A DNA stretch of 64,000 bases. It comes from Nodosilinea nodulosa PCC 7104 (GTDB taxonomy: Bacteria; Cyanobacteriota; Cyanobacteriia; Phormidesmidales; Phormidesmidaceae). A program made the position numbers and the translations under genes. The notes below the pieces were generated by a model that was not told the DNA's origin, searched no databases, and was given only the letters and a program-made list of their open reading frames with translations. Of the stretch, positions 34,209 to 42,726 are shown one piece after another. Where the stretch lies: NCBI RefSeq assembly GCF_000309385.1, contig NZ_JH976537.1, positions 399,426-463,425 of the forward strand. Direction: 5' to 3'. How positions within the stretch are numbered: position 1 is the stretch's first letter; each line of letters begins with the position of its first letter.

Positions 34209-35591
34209 ATGACAACCAATCCGTACTCGCGCCCCCTGCGCCAGCAGGAGGAGGCGATTCCGCCGCCGCCGCCGTCTAAATCTCCCATACCCCTGCCGCC
34301 CAAATTTAAGGGCCGCTCGCTGATCTGGGGCGTTTCCCTAGTGGGGCTGCTGGGGCTTTTAGGCCTGCTAGGGCCAAGGCTGCTGCCGCTGCTGCCTCAC
34401 AAATCCCAGGATCTGTCCTTGGAGGAGCTGACCCAGCCGGTCGAGGTTCGATCGCTCACCGTGCGGGTTGAGGGCAGCGGTAGCGTGGTCGCTAAGGACA
34501 CCGTTAACCTCAGTCCTAAAACCGCCGGGCGGGTAGCAGCCCTCTATGGTGAGCAGGGCGACCAGGTGAAGACCGGACAGGTGGTGGCCCAGATGGAAGT
34601 GGGCACGCTGACGGATGAGCTACAGCAAGACCAGGCCCAGCTGGCCCAGGCCAACGCCGACTACGCCAAAGTCGTGGCGGGCAATCGAGATGAGGAGATT
34701 CGGCGGGCCAGGGCTGAAGTAGCCGCAGCAACCTCTCAGGTGACGCTGACAGCATCCCAGCTGGAGCGGTACCAGGCACTGGCCGATCGCGGGGCAATTT
34801 CCCAGAATGATCTCGACCAGTACAGCAACGAGGCCCGCAACGCCCAGGCCAGCTTAACCCAGGCCCAGGCCCAGCTCGAAGAAACGACCAGTGGCTCTCG
34901 CCCGGAGGACATCGCCGCCGCCGCCGCCGCCGTAGCGGCCGCCGAAGCTAAGGTCGCCGCAACTCAAACTCAGATCGAGGAGGCGACGATTCGCGCCCCC
35001 TTCGATGGGGTGATTACTCAAACCTATGCCACGGTGGGGGCGATCGTTACCCCCACCACCTCGGCTTCGGCGACGGCTTCGGCCACTTCTAGCTCAATCT
35101 TGGCGATCTCTTCGGGGCTCGATATCACCATTGATGTGTCGGAGGCCAGCATTGCCCAGATCAGGGCGGGGCAATCGGTGGACATTGTGGCCGATGCTTT
35201 TCCCCAGCAGGTGTTTAAGGGCCGGGTGAAGCGCATTCCTCCCGAGGCGGTGACTGAAGATAACGTGACCGTGTTTCAGGTGGTGGTGGAACCCCTGTCG
35301 GGGCTGGATCAGCTTAAGGCGGGCATGACTGTGGATGCCACGTTTACGGGCGAAACGCTGGCGAACGCGCTGGTGGTGCCGACGGTGGCGATCGCCACGG
35401 AAAACGGGGAGCTTGGCGTGCGAGTTGCGGACCCGGCGGGTAAGCCTGTTTTTAAGCCGGTCACGGTGGGCTTTACCCAGGATGGCAAGACTCAGATTGT
35501 GTCGGGGCTGGCGGCGGGCGATCGCATTTTTCTTGACCTGCCGCCGACGGAGGGCGGGGCGTCGTTTGCGCCGCCATCGCCGCTGCCTTAG
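34209..35591 (+). CDS. HlyD/MacA-type periplasmic adaptor
   Basis: A 460-residue membrane fusion protein. A proline-rich cytoplasmic start (IPPPPPSKSPIPLPPK) is followed by one membrane helix around residues 38-60. A lipoyl-like half-motif (NLSPKTAGRVAALYGEQGD) precedes a long coiled-coil hairpin (residues about 130-240). The second half-motif and beta-barrel follow, with ATIRAPFDGVITQTYATVG. With the permease and ATPase downstream it should form a MacAB-like tripartite exporter. The stop TAG (35589-35591) coincides with the terminus of repeat R1. Substrate unknown. Confidence 0.86.
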   Translation: MTTNPYSRPLRQQEEAIPPPPPSKSPIPLPPKFKGRSLIWGVSLVGLLGLLGLLGPRLLPLLPHKSQDLSLEELTQPVEVRSLTVRVEGSGSVVAKDTVNLSPKTAGRVAALYGEQGDQVKTGQVVAQMEVGTLTDELQQDQAQLAQANADYAKVVAGNRDEEIRRARAEVAAATSQVTLTASQLERYQALADRGAISQNDLDQYSNEARNAQASLTQAQAQLEETTSGSRPEDIAAAAAAVAAAEAKVAATQTQIEEATIRAPFDGVITQTYATVGAIVTPTTSASATASATSSSILAISSGLDITIDVSEASIAQIRAGQSVDIVADAFPQQVFKGRVKRIPPEAVTEDNVTVFQVVVEPLSGLDQLKAGMTVDATFTGETLANALVVPTVAIATENGELGVRVADPAGKPVFKPVTVGFTQDGKTQIVSGLAAGDRIFLDLPPTEGGASFAPPSPLP

Positions 35592-35695
35592 TAGACTGCG
35601 GCACAAGTGTGACGACTATTGTCAATCGCGAGGGAGCAGGGGAGCGAGGGAGCCAAGCGCGCCAAAGCGGTGGAGATGTTTCAGCCTTCGAGTAC
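35589..35695 (-). repeat. dispersed repeat R1, copy 2 (opposite orientation)
   Basis: It starts TAGTAGACTGCGGCACAAG and continues TGACGACTATTGTCAATCG, a purine-rich middle, and TTTCAGCCTTCGAGTAC. This is the reverse complement of the copy at 39766-39863. Its first TAG is the adaptor gene's stop codon. The inner AATAGTCG arm present in other copies is lost here. Confidence 0.75.
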
Positions 35696-35884
35696 TAGGG
35701 CTGTGGCGGCGCACAATTTGGGTCAAAAGCCGGGTCTGCTGCCGGGGCCATTTCGCTGGCCCCAGACCCCCGTCGAGCAGGACGTTCCGTCGTCCTGCAC
35801 CTCACGGAAAGGAGTCATTGATCATCGGTTTAAACCTCTGTTCTGCCAACGAACCGGTTCACAGCTCCGGTGAAGCTAACCTAA

Positions 35885-35985
35885 CCTCCCCCCTTCCCTA
35901 TCTCCCCCCCTTTCCCCATCTCCCCCATCTCCCTCTTCCCCGCACCCATCCCCCCATCCCCTCATCCCCCACTCCCCACTCCCCC
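35885..35985 (+). repeat. pyrimidine-rich tract before the MacB-like start
   Basis: About 100 bases of almost pure C/T with CCCCCATC and CCCCACTC units that run straight into the ATG at 35986. No ribosome binding site is visible. The remaining part of the 35592-35985 gap (35696-35884) contains no gene that I recognise. Confidence 0.7.
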
Positions 35986-37215
35986 ATGCCTCTCAATCTG
36001 CTCGAAAACGCCACTATGGCGGTCAAAACCCTCAACGCCAACCGGCTGCGCAGCGGCCTGACGATGCTGGGCATTGTGATTGGCAATGCCTCGGTGATTG
36101 CGATGGTGGCGGCGGGGCAGGCGACCCAGGGCTATGTGACTCGGCAGTTTGAGTCGCTGGGCACCAACGTGCTGTTTGTGACGCCGGGGGATGCCCAGCG
36201 GGGACCGGGGGCTGGCTCAACGCGGGCCGATACGCTGACCCTGGCCGATGCGGAGGCGATCGCGGCGGAGGTGCCGGCAGTCAGTGCCGTTTCGCCGGAG
36301 AAGAGCCAGCGGCTGCGGGTGACCAGGGGGACGGCGGGAACCCAGGCCAACGTCGTTGGGACTACTCCCGACTATGTGCCCGTGCGCCAGATTTCCATAG
36401 CTCAGGGTCGGTTTCTCAGCCCCGTGGATAACCAATCCAGCATGCCGGTGGCGGTCTTGGGCAGTGCGGTGGCCCAGACTCTGTTTGGCTGGCAGGATCC
36501 TCTAAACCAAAGTATTCGCGTCAGCAACCTGCGATTTACGGTCGTTGGCGTGGTGGCTTCGCGGGGGTCGTCCTTTGGGCAAAACCAGGATGAGGCAATC
36601 TACATTCCCATCTGGGTGATGGCTAACCAGCTCACCGGCCAGGAGGCGGGCAAAACCAGCACATCGGTGCAGACGATTGCCGTTTCCACCCGCCAGGAGG
36701 CCCAGGCCAGCGCCGCCCAGTACCAGATCACCAATTTGCTGCGGCTGCGCCACGGGCTTTTGTACGATGACGACGACTTTACGGTGCAGAGCCAGCAGGA
36801 TTTGCTGACTACGGCGGCCAGCATTACCGACATGCTGGTGCTGGTGCTGGGGTTTACCGCCAGCATTTCGCTGCTGGTGGGGGGCATTGGCATTATGAAC
36901 ATCATGCTGGTGTCGGTGACTGAGCGCACCCAGGAGATTGGCCTGCGCAAGGCGATCGGGGCCAAGGGCGCAGATCTGATGGCCCAGTTCACTATTGAGG
37001 CGGTGATTTTGGCGGTGACGGGGGGGCTGATTGGCGCCGGGTTTGGGGTTGGCGGCATTGGGCTGATGGTGCTGCTGAGTCCGCTGGAGGCGGGGGTGAG
37101 CTGGGGGGCGATCGCGCTGTCGTTTTCGGTCTCTGGCGGCATTGGCCTGGTGTTTGGCATTTTGCCCGCCCGCCGCGCCGCCCAGCTGGACCCGATTGTA
37201 GCGTTGCGGAGCTGA
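35986..37215 (+). CDS. MacB/FtsX-type ABC transporter permease
   Basis: A 409-residue permease. One helix near residues 25-45 (LTMLGIVIGNASVIAMVAAG) is followed by a large MacB_PCD-like periplasmic domain (to about residue 275). Three C-terminal helices then form the FtsX core, with GGIGIMNIMLVSVTERTQEI and GLRKAIGAKGADLMAQF, diagnostic of the family. It acts with the adaptor upstream and the ATPase four bases downstream in export or mechanotransmission across the envelope. ATG 35986 directly follows the pyrimidine tract and lacks a Shine-Dalgarno sequence; MPLNLLENATMAVKTLNANR is the conserved N-terminus, so the start is likely right. Confidence 0.88.
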   Translation: MPLNLLENATMAVKTLNANRLRSGLTMLGIVIGNASVIAMVAAGQATQGYVTRQFESLGTNVLFVTPGDAQRGPGAGSTRADTLTLADAEAIAAEVPAVSAVSPEKSQRLRVTRGTAGTQANVVGTTPDYVPVRQISIAQGRFLSPVDNQSSMPVAVLGSAVAQTLFGWQDPLNQSIRVSNLRFTVVGVVASRGSSFGQNQDEAIYIPIWVMANQLTGQEAGKTSTSVQTIAVSTRQEAQASAAQYQITNLLRLRHGLLYDDDDFTVQSQQDLLTTAASITDMLVLVLGFTASISLLVGGIGIMNIMLVSVTERTQEIGLRKAIGAKGADLMAQFTIEAVILAVTGGLIGAGFGVGGIGLMVLLSPLEAGVSWGAIALSFSVSGGIGLVFGILPARRAAQLDPIVALRS

Positions 37216-37219
37216 ACCG

Positions 37220-37918
37220 ATGGCCCTGATAGAATTCGATCGCGTTAGCAAAGCCTACGGCAGCGGCGAGCTCACTGTCCAGGCCCTCAGACCGATTAGC
37301 CTCACCATTCGGGCGGGGGAATACTGCGCCATTGTGGGGCCGTCGGGGTCGGGCAAATCGACGGCGATGGCGATTCTCGGCTGCCTCGATCGGCCCACTA
37401 GCGGTACCTACCGGCTGGACGGCAACCCCGTGGATACCATGGGGGCCAACGCCCTAGCCGAGGTGCGCAATCGCACCCTAGGCTTTGTGTTTCAGCAGTT
37501 TCACCTGCTGCCCCAGCTCACCGCCATGGAAAACGTGATGCTGCCCATGGTGTACGCCAATCTGCCCAAAGCCAAGCGCAGGTCTCGCGCCAGTCGCGCC
37601 CTGGAAAAAGTGGGCCTGGGCAACCGCATACACAACCGCCCCAACCAGCTGTCGGGGGGCCAGCAGCAGCGGGTGGCGATCGCCCGCGCTATCGTCAATC
37701 GGCCCCAGCTGCTGCTGGCCGATGAACCCACCGGGGCGCTAGACTCTCACACCAGCCAGAGCATAATGGCGATCTTTGCCGACCTCAACCGCGAAGGCAT
37801 GACGGTGATCATGGTGACCCACGATCGCCAGGTGGCCGAGCAGTGCGATCGCATTATCACCTTCCACGATGGGCAGGTCATCAAAGATTCTCGCGCCCCC
37901 GGCTCCCTCACCCGCTAG
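37220..37918 (+). CDS. ABC transporter ATPase, MacB/LolD type
   Basis: A 232-residue ATP-binding protein: Walker [20 protein letters not shown]-loop [11 protein letters not shown], signature [17 protein letters not shown], Walker [14 protein letters not shown] and the switch histidine in VIMVTHD. This matches the LolD/MacB ATPase subgroup, in which a separate ATPase drives an FtsX-type permease. It follows the permease by four bases and completes an adaptor-permease-ATPase unit. Confidence 0.92.
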   Translation: MALIEFDRVSKAYGSGELTVQALRPISLTIRAGEYCAIVGPSGSGKSTAMAILGCLDRPTSGTYRLDGNPVDTMGANALAEVRNRTLGFVFQQFHLLPQLTAMENVMLPMVYANLPKAKRRSRASRALEKVGLGNRIHNRPNQLSGGQQQRVAIARAIVNRPQLLLADEPTGALDSHTSQSIMAIFADLNREGMTVIMVTHDRQVAEQCDRIITFHDGQVIKDSRAPGSLTR

Positions 37919-38045
37919 CCGTTTTCCTGCTGACCCCACTGGTTTGAGCACGGTCCACTGCGGCTGGGGACCCGTCGATAGGGTTTCGAGCCGAACCCCA
38001 GGCCTGCCGGGCGGAAATGAAGCCATCGTCTATGGCTGTGCCCAG

Positions 38046-38146
38046 AGCTGTGGCCAGTCTGGCTAAGACAAGTCTCCTATGAACGTTCAAACGTTTGAAC
38101 GTTCACAGGGTTTCTGGATCTCCTACCCAACGTGACTATGGCTATA
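38046..38146 (+). repeat. dispersed repeat R2 (MITE-like)
   Basis: It contains the perfect palindrome core CGTTCAAACGTTTGAACG (38093-38110), preceded by CAGTCTGGCTAAGACAAGTC and followed by GGGTTTCTGGATCTCCTACC and GACTATGGCTATA. The left terminus is altered. The R1 copy at 38148-38221 abuts it. Confidence 0.75.
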
Positions 38147-38147
38147 G

Positions 38148-38221
38148 CTCCCCTGGCTCCCCAGCCCCCCAGCCCCCCTGCGATCGCCAGTACGAAACAG
38201 ACGCACGCCGCAGTCTACTAG
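38148..38221 (+). repeat. dispersed repeat R1, short copy
   Basis: A diverged R1 copy keeping the C/T-rich block and the terminus CCGCAGTCTACTAG. On the minus strand the terminus reads TAGTAGACTGCGG, and its first TAG (38218-38220) is the stop codon of the META-domain lipoprotein gene. Together with the R2 copy beside it, it fills most of the 37919-38217 gap. Confidence 0.6.
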
Positions 38222-39006
38222 TCAGCGACCAGCGTCATAGTGCCGCTGTCGAAGGCGAGGTCGATAAAGAGCTTGCCATCCCGGAAAAAGTAGGTGCCTG
38301 AGTTGCCCAGGGCCTGCACAAAGTCACTGCCGATGGAACCCTCCGGGCAGGCGGCCATGGTTGTGGCAATGGGAGAGACCTCAAGCCTGTGATCGTCGGT
38401 GGTTGAAAAGGTGCCTCGTCCCCGGTTGCAGTCGGCCTGCACCAGCAGGGTGCCGTCCTCTAAAAATTCAGCCGTGTAGCTATCGGGCTGATCGGGCACC
38501 AGCAGGGTATCGTTGCTGAGCTGAATTTGCTGGAGCTTCCACAGGGTGCCCACCAGGGCCGGGGTTGGTCTGCCCGAAAACTGCATGGTGCCGCTGTCAA
38601 ACTTCAGATCGATAAAGAGGTTGTTGTTCTGAAAGAAATAGAGGTTGGCATTGTTCATGGCCTGCAAAAACTGAGGGCTAATGCTGTCCTCGGGGCATGC
38701 CGCCAGCGTGGTTGGCCCCAGCTGCACCGAAATTTGCCCGTCTGCTGATTCGGTAAATTGACCCACGGCCCGGTTGCAGTCGGCTTGCACAAATACCTGG
38801 CCGTCATCGGCAAATTCAGCGGTGTAGTTTTGCGGCGGGTTGGCGGTTAGCAGAGCGCCATCACTCATCTGAATTTGCTGTAGCTCCCAAACGGTGCCCG
38901 TCAAAGGCGGCACCCCAGGACCCGTCGAAGGGGCAACGCAGGCTACTGTCCCCATCAGGGCCGTGGCAGCGGCGGTAAGCACCGCAGCGGAACGAGATAA
39001 AGCCAT
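38218..39006 (-). CDS. lipoprotein with two META/HslJ-like domains
   Basis: A 262-residue exported protein. The hydrophobic N-terminus ends with MGTVAC-V, a fair lipobox, so Cys about residue 22 may be lipidated. Two homologous META/HslJ-type domains follow. Each starts with GT[VL]W[EK]LQQIQ, contains YTAEF..DG...VQADCNR, and ends with L[FA]IDL.FDSGTM. META domains occur in HslJ and heat-inducible or stress-linked envelope proteins; their biochemical role is unclear. Internal duplication is evident at both protein and motif-spacing level. ATG 39006 is chosen; GTG 39015 is possible. The stop lies at an R1 terminus. Confidence 0.82.
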   Translation of the reverse strand: MALSRSAAVLTAAATALMGTVACVAPSTGPGVPPLTGTVWELQQIQMSDGALLTANPPQNYTAEFADDGQVFVQADCNRAVGQFTESADGQISVQLGPTTLAACPEDSISPQFLQAMNNANLYFFQNNNLFIDLKFDSGTMQFSGRPTPALVGTLWKLQQIQLSNDTLLVPDQPDSYTAEFLEDGTLLVQADCNRGRGTFSTTDDHRLEVSPIATTMAACPEGSIGSDFVQALGNSGTYFFRDGKLFIDLAFDSGTMTLVAD

Positions 39007-39015
39007 TAGGATCAC

Positions 39016-39765
39016 CAGTAGGTTTCATGGACTAATAAACGGGTCAAATCTCGCAGCCACCCCGAAAGGAGCCATCGCTCAGCGAACTCCGCCAGAATTG
39101 TCGCTCGCTGACAGGCTCAATCCGACGTATTGGGTAAATCGGATGGGTTAAATCCTGGTTGACTGACGAAACCCTTGAAACCCTTATGCTGCCGCAGGTT
39201 GGGTCAACTAAAGCTAAACCCGACAAAACCGTTACTGGGGCTGGGTTTTCTCTGCTGGAGACGCTGCGCGAACGCTTCGCTCAACACCAACCGACAGCAG
39301 AATTTTTGTCAGTCAACCAGGAGTAAATCAGGCCGAACCAGAGCTGCCGGAGCAGCGCTGCCCGGTGGGTGGTTTGCAAGCCCCATAATAATTGCAACAT
39401 TGCCTAAAAGACGTCAACTCCTGAGCTATAAAGTCATATTTTTTAACGTGCAATTTCTCGCGTTGGCGCAATTTTAGGAGAACTCGAATCCTATAGTTTT
39501 CATATTTTTACGCCTCCGCACTTGAGCTACCGTTACAGCGCCATCTGGTCCTGGGAGCCTGCCCGGGCGGCTGTGGAGCTGGGTTAAATAAATTTTTGAG
39601 GGCTTTGGGAAGGCAAAATTTTGCCTGTGAATTTAGCCCTTGCCGTGATTTCATGGCGCTAGTTTTGAGCAGATTTAGTGACCGCAGCACTGAGCCTGTA
39701 ATATGGGGTTTTGGGTCGTCAAATAACGCCCCCAGTGAGGCGATTTCTATTTTTATCCGCCTGGT
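39016..39765. other. long intergenic region without recognised genes
   Basis: The region contains the long inverted repeat R5 (39153-39322). It also holds a GGAGACGCTGCGCGAACG string near 39256, of a kind often seen dispersed in cyanobacterial genomes, and a perfect 16-base palindrome AGGCAAAATTTTGCCT at 39611-39626. Short frames on either strand look like chance. The region 39340-39760 is AT-richer and may hold the promoter of the CPBP gene. Confidence 0.5.
39153..39322. repeat. inverted-repeat element R5
   Basis: TCCTGGTTGACTGAC at 39153-39167 is repeated as its exact reverse complement at 39308-39322, and similarity extends a few bases further (an ATTTA-like flank outside, AAA inside). 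The 140 bases between them encode nothing recognised. A small non-autonomous element or a long hairpin are both possible. Only one copy was seen. Confidence 0.55.
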
Positions 39766-39863
39766 GCTCGAAGGCTGAAATAGGCCGACTATTCCAGCTC
39801 GCTTGGCTCCCTGGCTCCCCCGCGATTGACAGTAGTCGTCACACTTGTGCCGCAGTCTACTAG
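39766..39863 (+). repeat. dispersed repeat R1, copy 3
   Basis: CTCGAAGGCTGAAATAGGCC, then GACTATTCCAGCTCGCTTGG, a C/T-rich block, and GTCACACTTGTGCCGCAGTC to CTAG. It aligns with 9907-10000 and, inverted, with 35589-35695. It ends about 35 bases before the first candidate start of the CPBP fusion gene. Confidence 0.75.
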
Positions 39864-39969
39864 CTGTAAATTTCAATGCGATCGCAGCGCCTCAGCAATG
39901 GCAAAATCGTTGGCTAGCGCTGCGCCCGTGTGGAAACGCCTTGAAACCCGACCCCAACAAAACGTTCCT

Positions 39970-42561
39970 ATGGCTAAGTCACCCCCTAATCAGCGCCGCT
40001 GTGGGCAGCTTTTGGGCGGCAGGCGGCCCCCCTGGCGGTTTGGGCTAGCGCTGGCGGCGGCGGCCTTGGCCATTCTTTTCACCCTCCAGATCGCCCCTGC
40101 CGCCCAGGTCTCTAACTACGAACTGGCCCAGGCGGCCCCCTTCAATCGGGTCGAAAATTACCCCATTCAGCCGCTGCCCTCATCGCCCAACTTTCGCCCC
40201 AACGGCGGCTGGATTGGGCGCTTGATTTTGCCCTCGGTGCAGGAGTATGCCGATCGCCCCGGGGACTGGGCCTGGTTTGAGGTCTGGCACAGCCCGGCGG
40301 CAGCGCCCAATTTGCTGGGGCAGATCATTCGGCTGACGTGGCAGCCCAGCGCAGAAAACGACGCCTACCAGGCGAGCGTCACCCGCGACATTGCCTTTAA
40401 CGCCCAGGCCGAGGCATCCCTCGCCAACGGCAACATTGTCCCTGTGCGGCTAAACGGGCGAACCCGGGTGGGGCCGCTCCAGTCTTTGGCGGGGGCGCGG
40501 CCCAGGGATGACGTAACCGTTAGGCTGTTTGAGTCCCAGGTAACGCTCGCAGAGGAGCAGGGGCAGCCGGTGCTGCAAACTGACCTGGAGCCGTTTCAAA
40601 TTAGCGGGCGCGAGTACGGCCTGGTGACTATTCTTGGGCCCGATACCGCCGTTGCCGCCCCGCCGCCAGCGGAATGTCCGGGCTCGCCGCCCTGCCCGAC
40701 GGAATATTTCCGGGTGCAGCACTTTAACACCGCCACAAAAGACTTCAGCGGCCCCATCGGCACCGTTCGCATTCCCCAGCAGCCGAGGGTCAAAGGCGAT
40801 CGCTTTTTTTCGAATATCCGCGACCTGGCCAACTCCCCCGCCGGAGCCGCCGGGTGGTACATCTACGGCAGCCGCAGCGGCGATGGGGTCTTTACGGTGC
40901 AGGCGCTCAAGCCCAGGGGCCTGTTTCAGCTCCAGCCCGACGAAATTGTCCTGGGCACAACCGAGGGGCTGAACTACATCGACGATCAAAACTGGAAACA
41001 AGAGCCCCAGCGCAAGGGCACCGTGCAGCGGGTATTGGTCAGCCCCACGGGCGGCAGCGGCGAAACCGCCCTGGCCCAGTGGCAAGAAAACGACATTGCC
41101 CTGGTGATTCATCTGTTTGGCGGCATCGGCGGCAAGCACGGGGAGGCTACGCCCGGCGGCACCGTCAGCGGACATTTTGCCTACGGGCTGGCCCAGGTGG
41201 TGCAGGAACCGATCGCCCAGGAATTGCAGTTCAGCGTGCTGTACCAGCAGGTTTATGCCCACAATTCGGGCGGCCTGATCTCGGGTACCCACAACTGGGA
41301 GTCGTTTACGGGCGACATGCAGCGGGGCTGGCTGGGCATCCGCCCCATTTCCGATGTGGTCGTTCAGCTCGACGCCTTTACGACACCGTTTAAGTTTGGT
41401 GACACCACCGTCTCGCTATTCTGGGAGCTGCTCAACCAGACCCAGGTGCTGGCGGCCCGCTACCGCACTGGCGATGGCACCGGCGTGGCGGCGGTGACCC
41501 CGGCTACGTCCTGCGTGCAGGATTCTAACCAGGCGCTGTACATTGCGATCGAGCAGATCAAGCGGCAAATTCTCGAAAATCCTGCCATTGTGGCCTGGGT
41601 CAAAGCCAATCCCGACAGCCCTGAAATTGACCGCATTCAGCGTTTTGGGGCGGTGGGCAAAGCGCTGGAGACCATGCTCATCCCCTACGGAGCAGTGCGC
41701 CCCGACTGGAAAAACAATGCCGCAGCCCTGGCCGGCATTGCCCCGGCTGGCAACTTTAAGAGCCCCACTGGCCTCGTTAAGGGGGCCATCTCCGGCATCC
41801 TCAGCTGGCGCACCATGATGCCCCGCTGGGGCCACGATGAGGTGTCGCGGGTGTTTTTAGAAAACGGCGCCCAGCTCTGGTTTCTGCGCACCAATATGGT
41901 CGGCGGCAACGATCCTCTCGTCGAGCCGATTCCGCCCACGACGCTGTTTGGGCTGGTGCCGTTTGTGGGCCGGGCTGTGCAGCGACTGACCGATGCGATC
42001 GTGGTGTGGCCGAGCTGGGCCATGGCCGGGCTGGGGGCCGCCGCCCTGGCGCTGTACGGGCTGTTCGCCCTGCCCTTCGGCTTCAGGAACGGATTTCTGA
42101 GCCGCCGCCCTGCCCTGCACCATCCCGTTTCCGCGGGCCTGGGCCTGGTGCGGCTGTTTTTTGTGCCAGCCCTCGTCGAAGAGATCGTCTTTCGGGTCTG
42201 GCTGCTGCCCCATCCCGTAGAGGGCGTACCGGGCGATCGCTGGCTGGTTTGGGCGGTGGTGAGCCTGCTGCTGTTTGTGGGCTTTCACTGGCTGCTGGGC
42301 AAAACCCTGCGCCAAGCCGCCCAGCCAACCCTGGGCGACCCCCGCTTTCTGACCCTCGTGGGCTGGCTCGGACTGGTGCTAACCGGCGTTTATTGGATTA
42401 CGGGATCGCTGTGGCTCATCGTCTTTGTGCACTGGGCAGCGGCGGCAATCTGGATCTACGGACTCGGCGGTCGCCAGCGGCTGTGGCACCAGCCCGGGTG
42501 GACGAAGCAGCGCCGTCAGCAGGCCCACCACCCCCGCCTGGAGCAGCCAAAGGCAGAATAA
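39970..42561 (+). CDS. large exported protein fused to a C-terminal CPBP intramembrane protease
   Basis: About 863 residues. After a membrane or signal helix (FGLALAAAALAILFTLQIAP, residues about 20-40) comes a large predicted extracytoplasmic region of some 640 residues that I cannot assign. It includes GIGGKHGEATPGGTVSGHFA and HNSGGLISGTHNWESFTGDM. The C-terminal 180 residues are polytopic and carry CPBP (CAAX protease and bacteriocin-processing) motifs: E737-E738-x3-R742, F769-x3-H773 and H821. Those residues form the catalytic site of Rce1-type glutamic proteases. Most CPBP proteins are stand-alone, so the large N-terminal part is the unusual feature. Starts at 39826 and 39898 are in frame; 39970 is nearest to the hydrophobic segment. 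It is convergent with the response regulator gene. Confidence 0.75.
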   Translation: MAKSPPNQRRCGQLLGGRRPPWRFGLALAAAALAILFTLQIAPAAQVSNYELAQAAPFNRVENYPIQPLPSSPNFRPNGGWIGRLILPSVQEYADRPGDWAWFEVWHSPAAAPNLLGQIIRLTWQPSAENDAYQASVTRDIAFNAQAEASLANGNIVPVRLNGRTRVGPLQSLAGARPRDDVTVRLFESQVTLAEEQGQPVLQTDLEPFQISGREYGLVTILGPDTAVAAPPPAECPGSPPCPTEYFRVQHFNTATKDFSGPIGTVRIPQQPRVKGDRFFSNIRDLANSPAGAAGWYIYGSRSGDGVFTVQALKPRGLFQLQPDEIVLGTTEGLNYIDDQNWKQEPQRKGTVQRVLVSPTGGSGETALAQWQENDIALVIHLFGGIGGKHGEATPGGTVSGHFAYGLAQVVQEPIAQELQFSVLYQQVYAHNSGGLISGTHNWESFTGDMQRGWLGIRPISDVVVQLDAFTTPFKFGDTTVSLFWELLNQTQVLAARYRTGDGTGVAAVTPATSCVQDSNQALYIAIEQIKRQILENPAIVAWVKANPDSPEIDRIQRFGAVGKALETMLIPYGAVRPDWKNNAAALAGIAPAGNFKSPTGLVKGAISGILSWRTMMPRWGHDEVSRVFLENGAQLWFLRTNMVGGNDPLVEPIPPTTLFGLVPFVGRAVQRLTDAIVVWPSWAMAGLGAAALALYGLFALPFGFRNGFLSRRPALHHPVSAGLGLVRLFFVPALVEEIVFRVWLLPHPVEGVPGDRWLVWAVVSLLLFVGFHWLLGKTLRQAAQPTLGDPRFLTLVGWLGLVLTGVYWITGSLWLIVFVHWAAAAIWIYGLGGRQRLWHQPGWTKQRRQQAHHPRLEQPKAE

Positions 42562-42726
42562 ATAGAGCCAGGGCCGGTTCTGGTGCGCCTGGGAAACTAC
42601 GGCGTACGTTTGTTGGCAACTGCCGATCGCAAGAGCGCAGAAGCGCAGAAACGCATGGACGGTGGCTTTATCTCCGCCCAGCAAAACTCCCGCCCCAGGG
42701 CGACGCCAAACAGCTCGAATGCCTGC

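Noticed and set aside
39411..39495. Possible tRNA suggested by the string CTCGAATCC at about 39483
   Set aside because: No acceptor stem, D-arm or anticodon arm can be drawn around it.
39508..39876. Minus-strand frame of 122 codons sharing residues with a frame near 35600
   Set aside because: The similarity comes entirely from the R1 repeat read in two places; no domain or ribosome binding site supports a protein.
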